The notes under the pieces are model-generated. The model saw nothing but the letters and a program-made list of their open reading frames with translations, did no database searches and had not been told where the DNA came from. A stretch of DNA of 64,000 nt, taken from assembly GCF_041734735.1 (NCBI RefSeq), contig NC_134882.1:24116664-24180663 (forward strand), read 5' to 3'. A program made the translations under genes and the position numbers. Position 1 is the first letter of the stretch, and each line of letters starts with the position of its first letter. This document shows, one piece after another, positions 55,157 through 64,000 of the stretch. Source of the stretch: Babylonia areolata (Eukaryota > Mollusca > Gastropoda > Neogastropoda > Buccinidae).

Positions 55157-56736
55157 CTTACAACAAGAGAGGCAAGGCCTTCAAGACTCACTTGTGATAC
55201 ACTTAAAAAAAACACACACAAAAAAAAAACAACAAAACTAATCGTTTAAAATGTTTTCTGCATTTGTTATTATGTTATTATGAAGTTTCATGTTAAAAGA
55301 AAAAGAAAAAAAAAAGTCCTAACGGCAGATTCGAACTCCGCGTGTTCGGGTGAGAAGAAACTGTCTTAGACATTCCACTATCGGGGCTCCTTAACTAACG
55401 TTCAAAAATATAATATTTAAATATGCTTTTTTAAAGGGCGATAAATCGATTGCGGTATTCGCAGTGAGAATGCTGTTTAAATCATATTATTCTGGTGTAT
55501 CTTGGGCATTCAAAAAATCTTTAAGGGCAATTAAAAATTCTTTTTAAGTCCACGGTAAAGGAGACGTGGTTATCGCCGCAATCACACTGCAACATTTAGC
55601 CGTTTTCTCTGGATCTAGATAGATGTACAAGTTTCAGTTAGTTACATCCAGCCGGTTGACACGGTCGATTCATTTTCTCTTTTATGTTCATTCTAGTTTA
55701 TAGTTTTAAAGTTGATATGAAAATTGAGTATTTTGTTAAAGTAATAACACGTAGAGCCAAGTGCAAGTACTTCTAAATGTCTTATGAAGTGAAAAGGACT
55801 TCATTTTGAGAAAGTCAAGACTGGAAATTTTTACGTTTCATCAATTCAAGGGTATTAACTCACATGGTTTATTATTTTTAACTGTGAATTCCGACTGATT
55901 CTGTGGATATTTTTATGGCAGTTTGGGGCATAATCCAGTAAGTGATGAGGCGTTCACAAATCTTTCTCTGAATAAATATTTAACGGTCTCCTTCTCCAAC
56001 TTTCCAACACATGTTATCGTGTATTGTCGATTGAATATAGGATTGAATGGGCAGGTCAACAACTTGAAAGAAAATGGCGTCGTTCGCGTTCGCGAAGAAT
56101 ATGAGCACGCGCTTTGAATGTGTATAAGTATGTGTACGCAATTGATTTTTGCCCATGACCTTCAGGGCTCAGCCAATAGTCCACTCGTCGTATTGATTTT
56201 ATTATTTTCCGAAAAAGACCACTTGGGCAAATGAACATACTGAAAGCCCTGTACACTGAGAGTAAAACACACAAGCTTTTTATGTATTGAGTATAATTTC
56301 AAAATGTAATGTTTAAGATGAGAAAGATCAGTTTAAAGCAAATTAAGTCCCCTAGCATTAATTACAGATTAATTTCCCTTTTTTACTATCTGCACCAAAA
56401 CGTTTGCAAAATAAATATAACTTCCATGCTTAGCAAAAGAAATTCCTGTTCGAACAAAAAATGATAAAAATGACTGCTCTTGTTGTTGTGTCAGAATATC
56501 AGATCAAAGTGCCGAGTTTAGAGAATAAAAAATATATAGATATAACAGTAAATGCAGTTTGCATATAATTTGGCTTCTTTTTTTTTCTTTCTTTTTTTTG
56601 TGCCCATCCCATAGGTGCAATATTGTATTAAACAAGATGACTGGAAAGAACTGATTTTTTCCCATTTTTATGCCTAATTTGATGTCAACTGACAAAGTAT
56701 TTGCAGAGAAAATGGCAATGTTAAAGTTTACCACGG

Positions 56737-56767
<31 letters not shown>

Positions 56768-56816
56768 ATCGAACACCGGGTTAAAACATAGACTCACTTT
56801 GTTTACACAAGTGAGT
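55157..56816 (-). mobile_element. Repeat family R, copy R2 (longer copy)
   Basis: Inverted relative to R1. On the minus strand it starts GACTCACTTGTG at 56,816, has (GT)n at 56,741-56,762, then 'tgggatgggcacaaaaa', 'acgttttggtgcagatag' and 'aaaagcttgtgtg', and ends '...caagtgagtcttgaaggc'. The section from about 55,215 to 56,265 is missing in R1. It is non-coding. A tRNA-like sequence lies close to its 3' side. Confidence 0.75.
55317..55390 (-). other. tRNA-like sequence inside R2
   Basis: On the minus strand it starts GGAGCCCCGATAGTGG and has a B-box-like 'gagttcgaatctgcc' about 50 bp on. The 3' acceptor half ('gttaggact') does not pair with the 5' start (GGAGCCC), so it is not a working tRNA gene. 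It could be a degenerate tRNA or a pol III promoter within the repeat. Confidence 0.45.
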
Positions 56817-56822
56817 CAAAAA

Positions 56823-57692
56823 TTAATTACAAATTGCAAGATTCGAAAAAAAGGGGGGGGGGGGGGGGGGTTGATGTATACTCCACAGTGCAACAAAATG
56901 CATACCCATACTCATCCACTCGTGTCCAATTTCAAAAGCTCCGCTCTCACGCCAAAAGCCTTGCATACAAAAAAACGACAACTTCGCAACTAAGGATTCC
57001 GACACACAGGAAATCAAAGCAGCAAATTTGAACAAGGTTGGATTTCTGTGATATTTCGCAGGTAAATGTTCTTCTCTTAGAGTCTGATAAACTGGACAAA
57101 CCAAAAGAAAGTGATATTCTGTTTCAAGGGCTGTGTGACAAAAACTACACATTCTCTTATCACCAGGAACAGGATTATACTGTAAAAAGCGACAATTCAA
57201 ATCTGACATACCGATTCGAAATCGTGAAAATAGACGGCGTACAAAAAAGTTTTCCACGACCAATAAGTACGGAGATGTTGTAAGTGATTGGTTGTAAACA
57301 GAATACACTCGATAGAAATCATGTGACAGCAGTGAGGAATGCCAACTTTGCTTTGCACAATCAATTAACCGTTGTTTAAAATAACGAATAAACACACATT
57401 CATTACCAACACCTTGTGCCTCCCACACATAACCAAAGCCGTACATGTACAAAACATTTCTAATACTACAAGCCCATGTGATATAATTTTGTGTTTGCAG
57501 ATGTAGTAACGTATTGTATGCTTTCTTGGGGAATCGATCATTGCTTAATTTTAGTAGACGTAACCAAAACCTAATACATTTAACATAAGTCGTCTCATAG
57601 AGTGGAAAAGTACCAGTTTCACCATAAACCAAATGTCTAGGAGCTTTTGAATGTACGCCTAAAAACTTTTTTGGAAGCGAAAAGATGTACAC
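56823..57692 (-). pseudogene. C-terminal part of LINE I ORF2
   Basis: 289 residues: HSKAPRHLVYGETGTFPLY, CIRFWLRLLKLSNDRFPKKA, FGYVWEAQGVGN and the zinc knuckle CSFCHTALETEYHFLLVC. The last 20 or so residues, with a Pro run, come from a G homopolymer (about 56,853-56,870) and are doubtful. It is homologous to the ends of H1, H2 and H3. Confidence 0.8.
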
Positions 57693-57837
57693 CTTCGATT
57701 AATTCAAGATTTTTTGTAACTCCCCATATTTCAGCTCCATGTGTCAACACAGGTTGTATCTGACAGTCAAACATTTTTTTAAAAATACCAGGAGAATGTT
57801 CTCCAATCGCTCAAAGTGTTCTTATGATAGCAACGAC

Positions 57838-59153
57838 TCATTTTCTGGCACGACTTGCAAGATCTTCTAATGTTGCTGTAAAACTAAGGCGGGTTGACAA
57901 AAAGATACCTAAGTACTTGTAACCATTCACAATTTTCAAAAGTTCATTTCCATAGAACCATCTCTCGTTCGCACCAAGGTAGCCACCATTTCTAAACACC
58001 ACCACATGAGATTTTTCTAAATTGACAATTAAATCAAGTCGCTTTGCTGTGTCATACAATATATTCAGCTGAGTTTGAAGACCTATTGGGGTATCAGATA
58101 GCAGAGCTACATCATCAGCAAAAAGTAAGATCAAGAGCTGGACAAAATCAGGAGAAAGCTGGATGCTATGCATGCCACCCACAAGCACATCTGAGGTCAA
58201 TTCATTAATAAGTAAAGAAAAAAGTAATGGAGAACATACTTCACCTTGTTTGAGGCCACAAGGGCACATAAAACTGTCTGTGAAGTCACCACCAACTCGT
58301 ACTTTTCAGAGCCTGCAGTATTTTACCATTTCAACCATTCTTTTTTAAAATTACCCATAATTTACTCCTGGAAACACTATCAAAAGCTTTTTTTTAAATC
58401 AATAAATGCGACATATAATTTTCTGTGTCTAAGTAACTGCTTTTGTACCATGGCATACAATGTGAACACTTGGTCAGTTGTACTGTGTTCTGCTCTAAAC
58501 CCTGCCTGCTCTTCCCCAATCAGACCATGCACATCAGTCCAATTACTGATATGCTTGTCCAGAACAAAACTGTATATTTTGCTACATATATTCAAAAGTG
58601 AAATGCCTCGAAAATTAACTGGATTATTTGCGTCGCCTTTTTTGTGTACGGGCTGCATGACTGCAAGAGACCATTCTCGAGGAAACAAACCATTGTCAAA
58701 TATGTGATCGAAGTATTTAACAAGAAAAGGCATAATGCAGTCTACACTGTTTTTGTCAAATTCGCTAATGATGTCATCAAGACTTGCGGCTTTATTGCTT
58801 TTCAGAGCTCTGATCGCAATCCGTATTTCAGACTCGGAGATACTACAGTTTATTAAATTGTCAGATGGTGCGTTAACATACATCACAGCAGGTTCAGCAA
58901 TGGATTCATTCACAGTATATTCACGTCTTTTTTGTATGTAATTCAGTCTGACTTCTTCTCTGTTTGATCTGTTAACCTTTCTCAAATGTTGTTTTAATAC
59001 CGTTCTACTTTGCCTGCATTCCAAGTCAAACCAAACTCGTCTCTTCTTAGCGCCAATAAAAACAGTTTTCAACATACATTCACCCGCAACTTCAAAACAT
59101 TCATTAAAGTTTTCAAGAGCAAGATCAATATAGCAGCGGTATGGCCTGAACAC
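57838..59153 (-). pseudogene. Reverse transcriptase of LINE I
   Basis: The frame 58,380-59,153 covers the linker and RT start: LKSNKAASLDDIISEF, REWSLAVMQPVHKKGDAN, NFRGISLLNICSKIY, EEQAGFRAEHSTTDQVF and FIDLKKSF. After a frameshift, 57,838-58,269 has GLKQGEVCSPLLFS, the catalytic FADD in LLFADDVALLS and GLQTQLNILYDTAKRLDL. In the GVKQGC motif Cys is replaced by Glu-Val. Confidence 0.8.
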
Positions 59154-60100
59154 ATGACATCACAATATGAATCACTTTTCTTAGGGTACCATTTATATTC
59201 GGAAAAAGAAAAAGATGACTGATTGTCAGAACCAGCATCAGTCTGGAACTGAGCACATGAAAGTGACAACTCGACAGCTGCGTGCTTGGATTCAACCATA
59301 GGTAAAATCTTGAACTGCCTGCACTTACTCAGCAAACAATGAGAAATGACGAAAACATCGATCACACTACAACCATTCGGGGACACATCACTCGAAAAAC
59401 TGAATTGTTTAAGGCCATTGACAATGGATAAGGGCAATTCATCACACACATTCAGCAGATATCTTCCAAATGGATTAATTACGTCATCCTTTGATGATCT
59501 CGCATTGTAACCAGCGTCGTCATCAACACATTCATTCGTATTGTCCATGTCATATATGCCATCAATGGGATCACTGGATATACATGGATTCCTGGAAGCG
59601 GTTCTTGAATTAAGGTTGCCACACACAATAATGGGTACCTCACCATAACGTAACGACTATTAATATCCAGCATGCAGTCTTCAAGCATCGTTACACCATT
59701 ATAGATATCAGTATCTTCGTAATATTTTGACTTCTCAGGTGGCAAGTACGCACTAATAAATACACAGTCCTTGTCCAGACAAAACAATATGATTGAAAGT
59801 TTTAGAGCAATAATGTTGTCTAACTCTAAAGGCACTTGCTCCACGTATTTACTCAATTCTTTTCTGACCAGAACTACTATGCCACCACACAGATGACCAT
59901 GCATACTGTCTGAGACTTTCACTCCGGGGCAAACAAAAATATCATGGGTGGGGAGTTTTGGGGACTGAATCGGTAAATGTTTCAACCAGTAAAGCAAAAT
60001 GATATTTGCCTATCCAAGATGCAATGTCTATTTCATTTAACATTGACCACAAACATGCTACATTAAGGGTACAAAAAGATAATGAAGAAACAGACTATAG
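59069..60100 (-). pseudogene. AP endonuclease of LINE I
   Basis: Pieces in different registers: ACLWSMLNEIDIASWIGKY and ALLVETFTDSV (about 60,050-59,960), then GGIVVLVRKELSKYVEQ and FISAYLPPEKSKYYE (59,479-59,997). The last piece (59,069-59,626) has CGNLNSRTAS (family pattern CGDFNSRT), CSVIDVFVIS and ESKHAAVELS. Catalytic Asp and Phe in GDFN read GNLN, so activity is unlikely even apart from the frameshifts. Confidence 0.75.
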
Positions 60101-60378
60101 GGAACATTCATTCGCCTTAATATTACTCACCCCCAAATCATCATCACAAAAATTATCTGTTTCTGGGCTTTGGCCTGACTCTCAGCTAACTACATTACAG
60201 ATTGTACTGTTCACTGTGGGCTGACATAGGCTACAATGTCACTGACAGCAGTGCTTGATCTGGTCCACTTGTCCGTTATCTTACTCTGCTTGGCAAAGAA
60301 CTGTGACCGGGTCATCTGTGGCGAGTCCTACCCCACTCGCGATGTCTCATGGTCACTGGGACTTCGGCGACCACGTCC

Positions 60379-60978
60379 TCATCCGTGACCACGATTACGC
60401 ATGCTGGAACCCGGGCTAGGTACATCCTGGGTCGGTGTCGCGGGTGGTGAGCCTCGTCCAAACCCGGCCGGCCTCTGAGCCCTCAAAGTGTTGCCTGGAT
60501 CCTGCCTGCCACCCGTCTCTGAGTCACTCCATCTTTCTCCAGCAGACCGTTTGATACAGAGGATCATCGTGTCTCTCTCACTGGCACGGTCAGTGCTTGG
60601 CCCACCTTCAGCTGCAACGTCATCAGATTCAGCGACTGACTGGGAATCGGGGATATTCTCCGGGTTGCCGTCACTGATAGCTTCAGCTACTTCAGTCAGT
60701 TCAGTTGACACTGGCACTGCGGGAGTTGCTGTTGCTGTCTCGCCCGTCCTCTGTGCTTCAGCCTGCCTCCCACTGCGGACTGACTGGGTCATGTTACTGA
60801 CACCACGTGTGTGGAGAGCAGTGTGCTGTTCTTGCTGCTGCTCGCCATCCACATAATGCAGGGCTTCACGCTGAGGTCTCCTGTCGCTATTGCTGTTGTC
60901 ACCAGTGATGTAGTGCTGACCCCTGTGTTGATCGTGGGTTGAATGAAGACGGTGGGCTTCAATGTGAGAGTCCTGCAC
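60379..60978 (-). pseudogene. ORF1 polar tail of LINE I
   Basis: 199 residues rich in Gln, Ser, Thr and Glu with a basic Arg/Gly/Pro end. No domain is recognised. By position it is equivalent to the tail of H2 ORF1. Confidence 0.5.
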
Positions 60979-61060
60979 AACCAGCCTCCCGTTGAATTAA
61001 AAAGCACGTCTTCCTTCACGTCTGTGATTTGCAGTGGTGTCCCTTTGGTGCTTCGTCAGG

Positions 61061-61456
61061 TCAGCGGCGACACGCACACCTTCGCTGTTCCGCATCAACT
61101 CTGCCATCCTTATCTCGTAGGACCACCATAACGTCAGACTCCCTAACGAACTTGACGAACACTGGACGATAGTTCGATGAAACAGTTTGCTTCCCAAGCC
61201 GATGAACACTTTCAGTGTCTCTGCCACACCACTTCTTCTGTGGAAAGTGATGGTTGAGCAGCCGCACAACAACATCATGCAAAGTACTAGCTTCGTCGAC
61301 TTCTTTCAGTCCATGAAACAGAAGATTTGAACGCCTGTCCAACTGCTCACGTCGCTCGACTGTATCCTCCAGCATCTTCATTCTGGTCTGCAGGTCGTCT
61401 TGCTTCATCCTCATGTTGTTCAGCTGGTCTGCGTTACGTCTGATGGAGCCCTCCAT
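61061..61456 (-). pseudogene. ORF1 coiled coil and RRM-like part of LINE I
   Basis: 131 residues. A coiled coil (about 1-38: NADQLNNMRMKQDDLQTRMK) precedes an L1-ORF1-like RRM: DRRSNLLFHGLKEVDE, DTESVHRLGKQ and YRPVFVKFVRESDVM. It would bind element RNA. A frameshift separates it from the 2A leader, and a second one follows near 61,080. Confidence 0.72.
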
Positions 61457-61835
61457 GGCCTGTAACTGCTGGAAGATCTGCTGGCAGTTTGTTGCCAGGT
61501 TTTGCTCTAGAGTTCATATTCATAAACAGAATTCGGTCTAGCTTCTCATCGCGTGACATAGGTTGCTGCGGAAAACAACGCTCCATCATCTGCTGCCCAG
61601 GATAGGAAGGGAAATTGGAGTCCACAGGACCCGGATTTGACTCCACGTCACCACATAGTAGTAACAATGTCAGTACCAAAGACGCAAGGGAAAAGGTCAG
61701 GGTTCGCCTACAAACACACCAGCCTCGATACTTAAAACGTCTGGTGAAGCTTGCTGCTTTTTTGTACAACAGCCAGATCAAAGTCCATGTAAAAGTATCA
61801 GTTCTCACCCTGTGATCAATGGCACAAGAAGGCAT
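61434..61835 (-). CDS. ORF1 N-terminus of LINE I with canonical 2A motif
   Basis: From Met at 61,835: a basic/hydrophobic region, a Leu-rich hydrophobic segment (about 46-60), then CGDVESNPGP at 61-70 (61,626-61,655), a perfect match to active viral 2A peptides. A polar stretch follows, and the frame breaks near 61,440. The longer frame upstream of Met is satellite read-through (Ser/Leu repeats). Known 2A action: the chain is released after the Gly and translation resumes at the Pro. Here that would free a 69-residue hydrophobic leader from the RNA-binding part. Confidence 0.85.
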   Translation of the reverse strand: MPSCAIDHRVRTDTFTWTLIWLLYKKAASFTRRFKYRGWCVCRRTLTFSLASLVLTLLLLCGDVESNPGPVDSNFPSYPGQQMMERCFPQQPMSRDEKLDRILFMNMNSRAKPGNKLPADLPAVTGHGGLHQT

Positions 61836-61862
61836 CTTTCTAAGTCGAATGCGATTGACCAA

Positions 61863-61868
61863 ACAGAC

Positions 61869-61899
<31 letters not shown>

Positions 61900-62084
61900 G
61901 AGAAACTGACAGAGAGAGAGAGAGACAGACAGAGACAGAGAGAGAGAAAGAGAGAGAGAGACAGAGAAAGAGAGAAACTGACAGAGAGAGAGAGAAACAG
62001 AGAGAGAAACAGAGAGAAACTGACAGAGGTAGGAGAGAAAGAGAGAGAGAAACTGACAGAGGGAAGAGAGAGAATGAGAGAGAC

Positions 62085-62136
<52 letters not shown>

Positions 62137-62171
62137 TGACAGAGGGAAGAGAGAGAATGAGAGAGACAGAC

Positions 62172-62202
<31 letters not shown>

Positions 62203-62325
62203 AACTGACAGAGGGAAGAGAGAGAGGGAATGAGAGAGATTGACAGAGAGAGAGAGAGAGAGACTGAGAGAGTGTGTGGCAGAGAGGGGGAGAGACAGAG
62301 AAACAGAAAATGAGAGACGGAGAGT

Positions 62326-62370
<45 letters not shown>

Positions 62371-62459
62371 ACACGGAGAAACTGACACAGAGAGAGAGAG
62401 ACAGAGTGGCAGACAGGGGGAGAGACCAAAAAACAGAAAATGAGAGACGGAGAGTGACA

Positions 62460-62492
<33 letters not shown>
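61863..62492. repeat. GA/TC satellite block S5
   Basis: Same satellite. Here the recurring minus-strand phrase is 'ctgtcagtttctctctc' plus 'tcttccctctgtcagtttc'. It lies between the 5' end of LINE I and the tail of H5. Confidence 0.93.
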
Positions 62493-62493
<1 letters not shown>

Positions 62494-62877
62494 ACACTGA
62501 ACACTGAATTAATGTTTAATGTCATTAGCTGAAAAGCTCTGGTGACATAGTAGGTACAAATCAGAACGAAATGGTGCAAATTGATGAAATGGAACAGAAA
62601 AAAATACACGAAAACAAAACCAGAATTGAAACAACACACACTAATAAGAGATTTGCGACACTTTGGCACAATGTCATTAGCTTAAACGTACATGTGACAG
62701 GGGGTAATTTGCCTTTTTTCAGTCGTTCGTCTTCAAGGTTTGGACAGTACACAGAAAACAAAGTAGAGATAAATCATTTAAAAAAATATTTACGAATGTA
62801 CCATCGATACACATCATATCAGTACGCACACATCAAATAATTACAATGTCGAGATTGACCATCCAAATGTAGCCTTT

Positions 62878-62917
<40 letters not shown>

Positions 62918-63285
62918 TTTTTTCTCATAGAACCCATCCTAATTTTTAATTGCCAGTGAGTATTCGGACCGATGATGGACGTTTTCCGTATATTTATTGC
63001 CTCAGATACATATTTTGCAAGTGAAAGTATCATATCTTCATTTTCTGTCATTAGTATGTCGAACAAATCTTTTCTCTGCGCTGGAGCTGTACTGAAAATG
63101 GTGCAGTTTTTTCGTAATTCATCCAATCTTTTGCAGTTAAATATGAAATGATTTTCATCATCTGGGCTTTCGCCACACATGGAGATGTTGCTACATCTGA
63201 ATCGAACCATCTTCTGTTGGCATTCAGTCCAAGTGCTCTCAATCTGAGCTTCGCAAAGCAGATTTTATTTATTTGTTATAATCTT
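62493..63285 (-). mobile_element. LINE H5: CR1-group, 3' end
   Basis: 5'-truncated at about 63,285. Minus-strand coding for the C-terminus: LRLRALGLNANRR in one register, then CSNISMCGESPDDENHFIFN (62,833-63,210) with the Cys...His...Cys knuckle and LAKYVSEAINIRK. A (TA)n tract at 62,881-62,915 lies in the 3' part. It ends with two CAGTGTT-type units ('cagtgttcagtgttc') fused to (TC)n of S5. Confidence 0.78.
62881..62915. repeat. (TA)n microsatellite
   Basis: About 17 TA units within the tail of LINE H5. Confidence 0.95.
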
Positions 63286-63569
63286 AATAAAATGAAAAAA
63301 AAAACCAACAACATTTATACCTATCATTGCTCTCTATTTCTCCGTGCCAGCTGAGAGAGAGAGTGTTTCCCCGTCAAATACAGATGTATATATTTGTGAC
63401 TGACAATGCTTTCTGCTTGATCAAAGATGTGTTGTGGAATGATGAATGTCTTATGTGTTCTCTTCATACCAGCCGTCCGCCTTCAGAGTTGATCAGTGAC
63501 TTGTGTGTTGGGCCCAGTGTTGTGTGGACTTAAACTTTTTCATCACGACTCAGTGTATCTGCCGGGAAA
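63286..63569. other. Gene-free stretch
   Basis: No recognisable repeat or coding sequence. It separates H5 from the oppositely oriented TC satellite. Confidence 0.45.
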
Positions 63570-63606
<37 letters not shown>

Positions 63607-64000
63607 ATTCAGATCTCTGTCTCTCACTCTCCGTCTCTCATGTTCTGTTTCTCTGTCTCTCCCCCTCTCTACCAATCTCTCTCTCTCTCTGTCTCTCTCT
63701 CTGTCAGTTTTTTTTCTCTTTCTGTCTCTCTCTCTCCGGCTCTCATTTTTCTGTTTCTCTGTCTCTCCCTCTCTCTGCCACACACACTCCCTCTCTCTGT
63801 CTCTCTCTCTGTCAGTTTCTCTCTGCCTGTCTGTCTGTCTCTCGCTCTCACACACTCTCCGTCTCTCATTTTCTGTTTCTCTGTCTCTCCCCCTCTCTGC
63901 CACTCTCTCTCTGTCAGTTTTTTTTCTCTCTCTCTCTCATTCTCTCTCTCTCATCTGTCAGTCTCTCTTTCTCTCTCATTCTCTCTTCCCTCCGTCAGTT
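63570..64000. repeat. TC satellite block S6 (opposite orientation, runs off the window)
   Basis: TC-rich on the + strand with 'ctctctgtcagttt', 'tctgtttctctgtctctccc' and 'actctccgtctctcattttc'. The vocabulary is that of S5, but the strand is reversed. Near 63,605 is 'agattcagatc', like the tail motif of H3. Confidence 0.9.

Larger units (their letters stand above)
54859..61862 (-). mobile_element. LINE I: CR1-group, essentially full length, with 2A ORF1
   Basis: Satellite lies at both ends (S4, S5). The 5' UTR is only about 27 bp before the ORF1 Met at 61,835. ORF1 spans 61,835 to about 60,379, the endonuclease about 60,100-59,080, the RT about 58,860-57,840 and the C-terminal part to about 56,870. 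Repeat R2 (55,157-56,816) probably interrupts the 3' UTR. The last part, 54,859-55,156, has AATAAA and ends in four or five TTGTC units fused to TC repeats. Several frameshifts lie in ORF1 and ORF2. The link between 54,859-55,156 and the rest across R2 is an inference. Confidence 0.8.

Noticed and set aside
55317-55390. Working tRNA gene
   Set aside because: The B box is present but the acceptor ends do not pair, and it lies within a dispersed repeat.

Overview
The window reads as intergenic DNA from an animal genome, most likely a marine gastropod mollusc. The tRNA-derived SINEs, the repeat family whose ends carry GACTCACTTGTG, the long (CA)n and (GA)n tracts and the mix of I-like, RTE-like, CR1-group and Tx1-like LINEs all fit a caenogastropod. 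That assignment is from memory of such repeats, not from a search. I see no convincing host gene, rRNA, working tRNA gene or CRISPR. Almost everything recognisable is transposable element or satellite.

Left part (1-15,040): SINE pieces at 1-113, 2,046-2,420 and 3,291-3,840; an inverted repeat at 475-1,433; then a nested stack. The outer layer is a DNA transposon with terminal inverted repeats of about 0.87 kb (copy A, 3,890-15,036). A non-coding repeat (R1) sits in its left terminal repeat. R1 holds an LTR-like repeat (E1) and a 4.2 kb I-like LINE (L1). Another I-like LINE tail (M, with an RNase H) lies in the interior of copy A.

Middle (15,040-31,900): an LTR-like repeat (E2); a GC-rich minisatellite of about 40 bp units whose orientation flips near 19,200 and which is split by a Tx1-like LINE with a reverse transcriptase frame open for about 890 codons; a 55-56 bp minisatellite; and a second copy (B, 26,723-30,622) of the long-TIR transposon, inverted relative to copy A, carrying a fragment of an RTE LINE. 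A short RNase H fragment lies at 31,488-31,695.

Right part (32,000-64,000): a long GA/TC-rich satellite cut into at least five blocks (about 3.1 kb in total) by LINEs that all lie on the minus strand. The LINEs are CR1-group elements J, H3, H1, H2, I and H5 and RTE-like G; RTE-like K has joined into J. Four CR1-group 3' ends here finish in short tandem repeats ending in TC, fused to (TC)n. Two CR1-group elements (H2 and I) keep an ORF1 that starts with a hydrophobic segment running directly into a virus-like 2A motif (DxExNPGP). An LTR-like repeat (E3) splits J, and a second R copy (R2) probably sits in the 3' UTR of I.

The most interesting biology is the oriented capture of several LINEs by one TC/GA satellite, the 2A-bearing ORF1 proteins, and the two-copy long-TIR transposon with matching 3-bp target duplications. 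Boundaries are read by eye from repeat-to-repeat comparison within the window. Clade names rest on motif memory.
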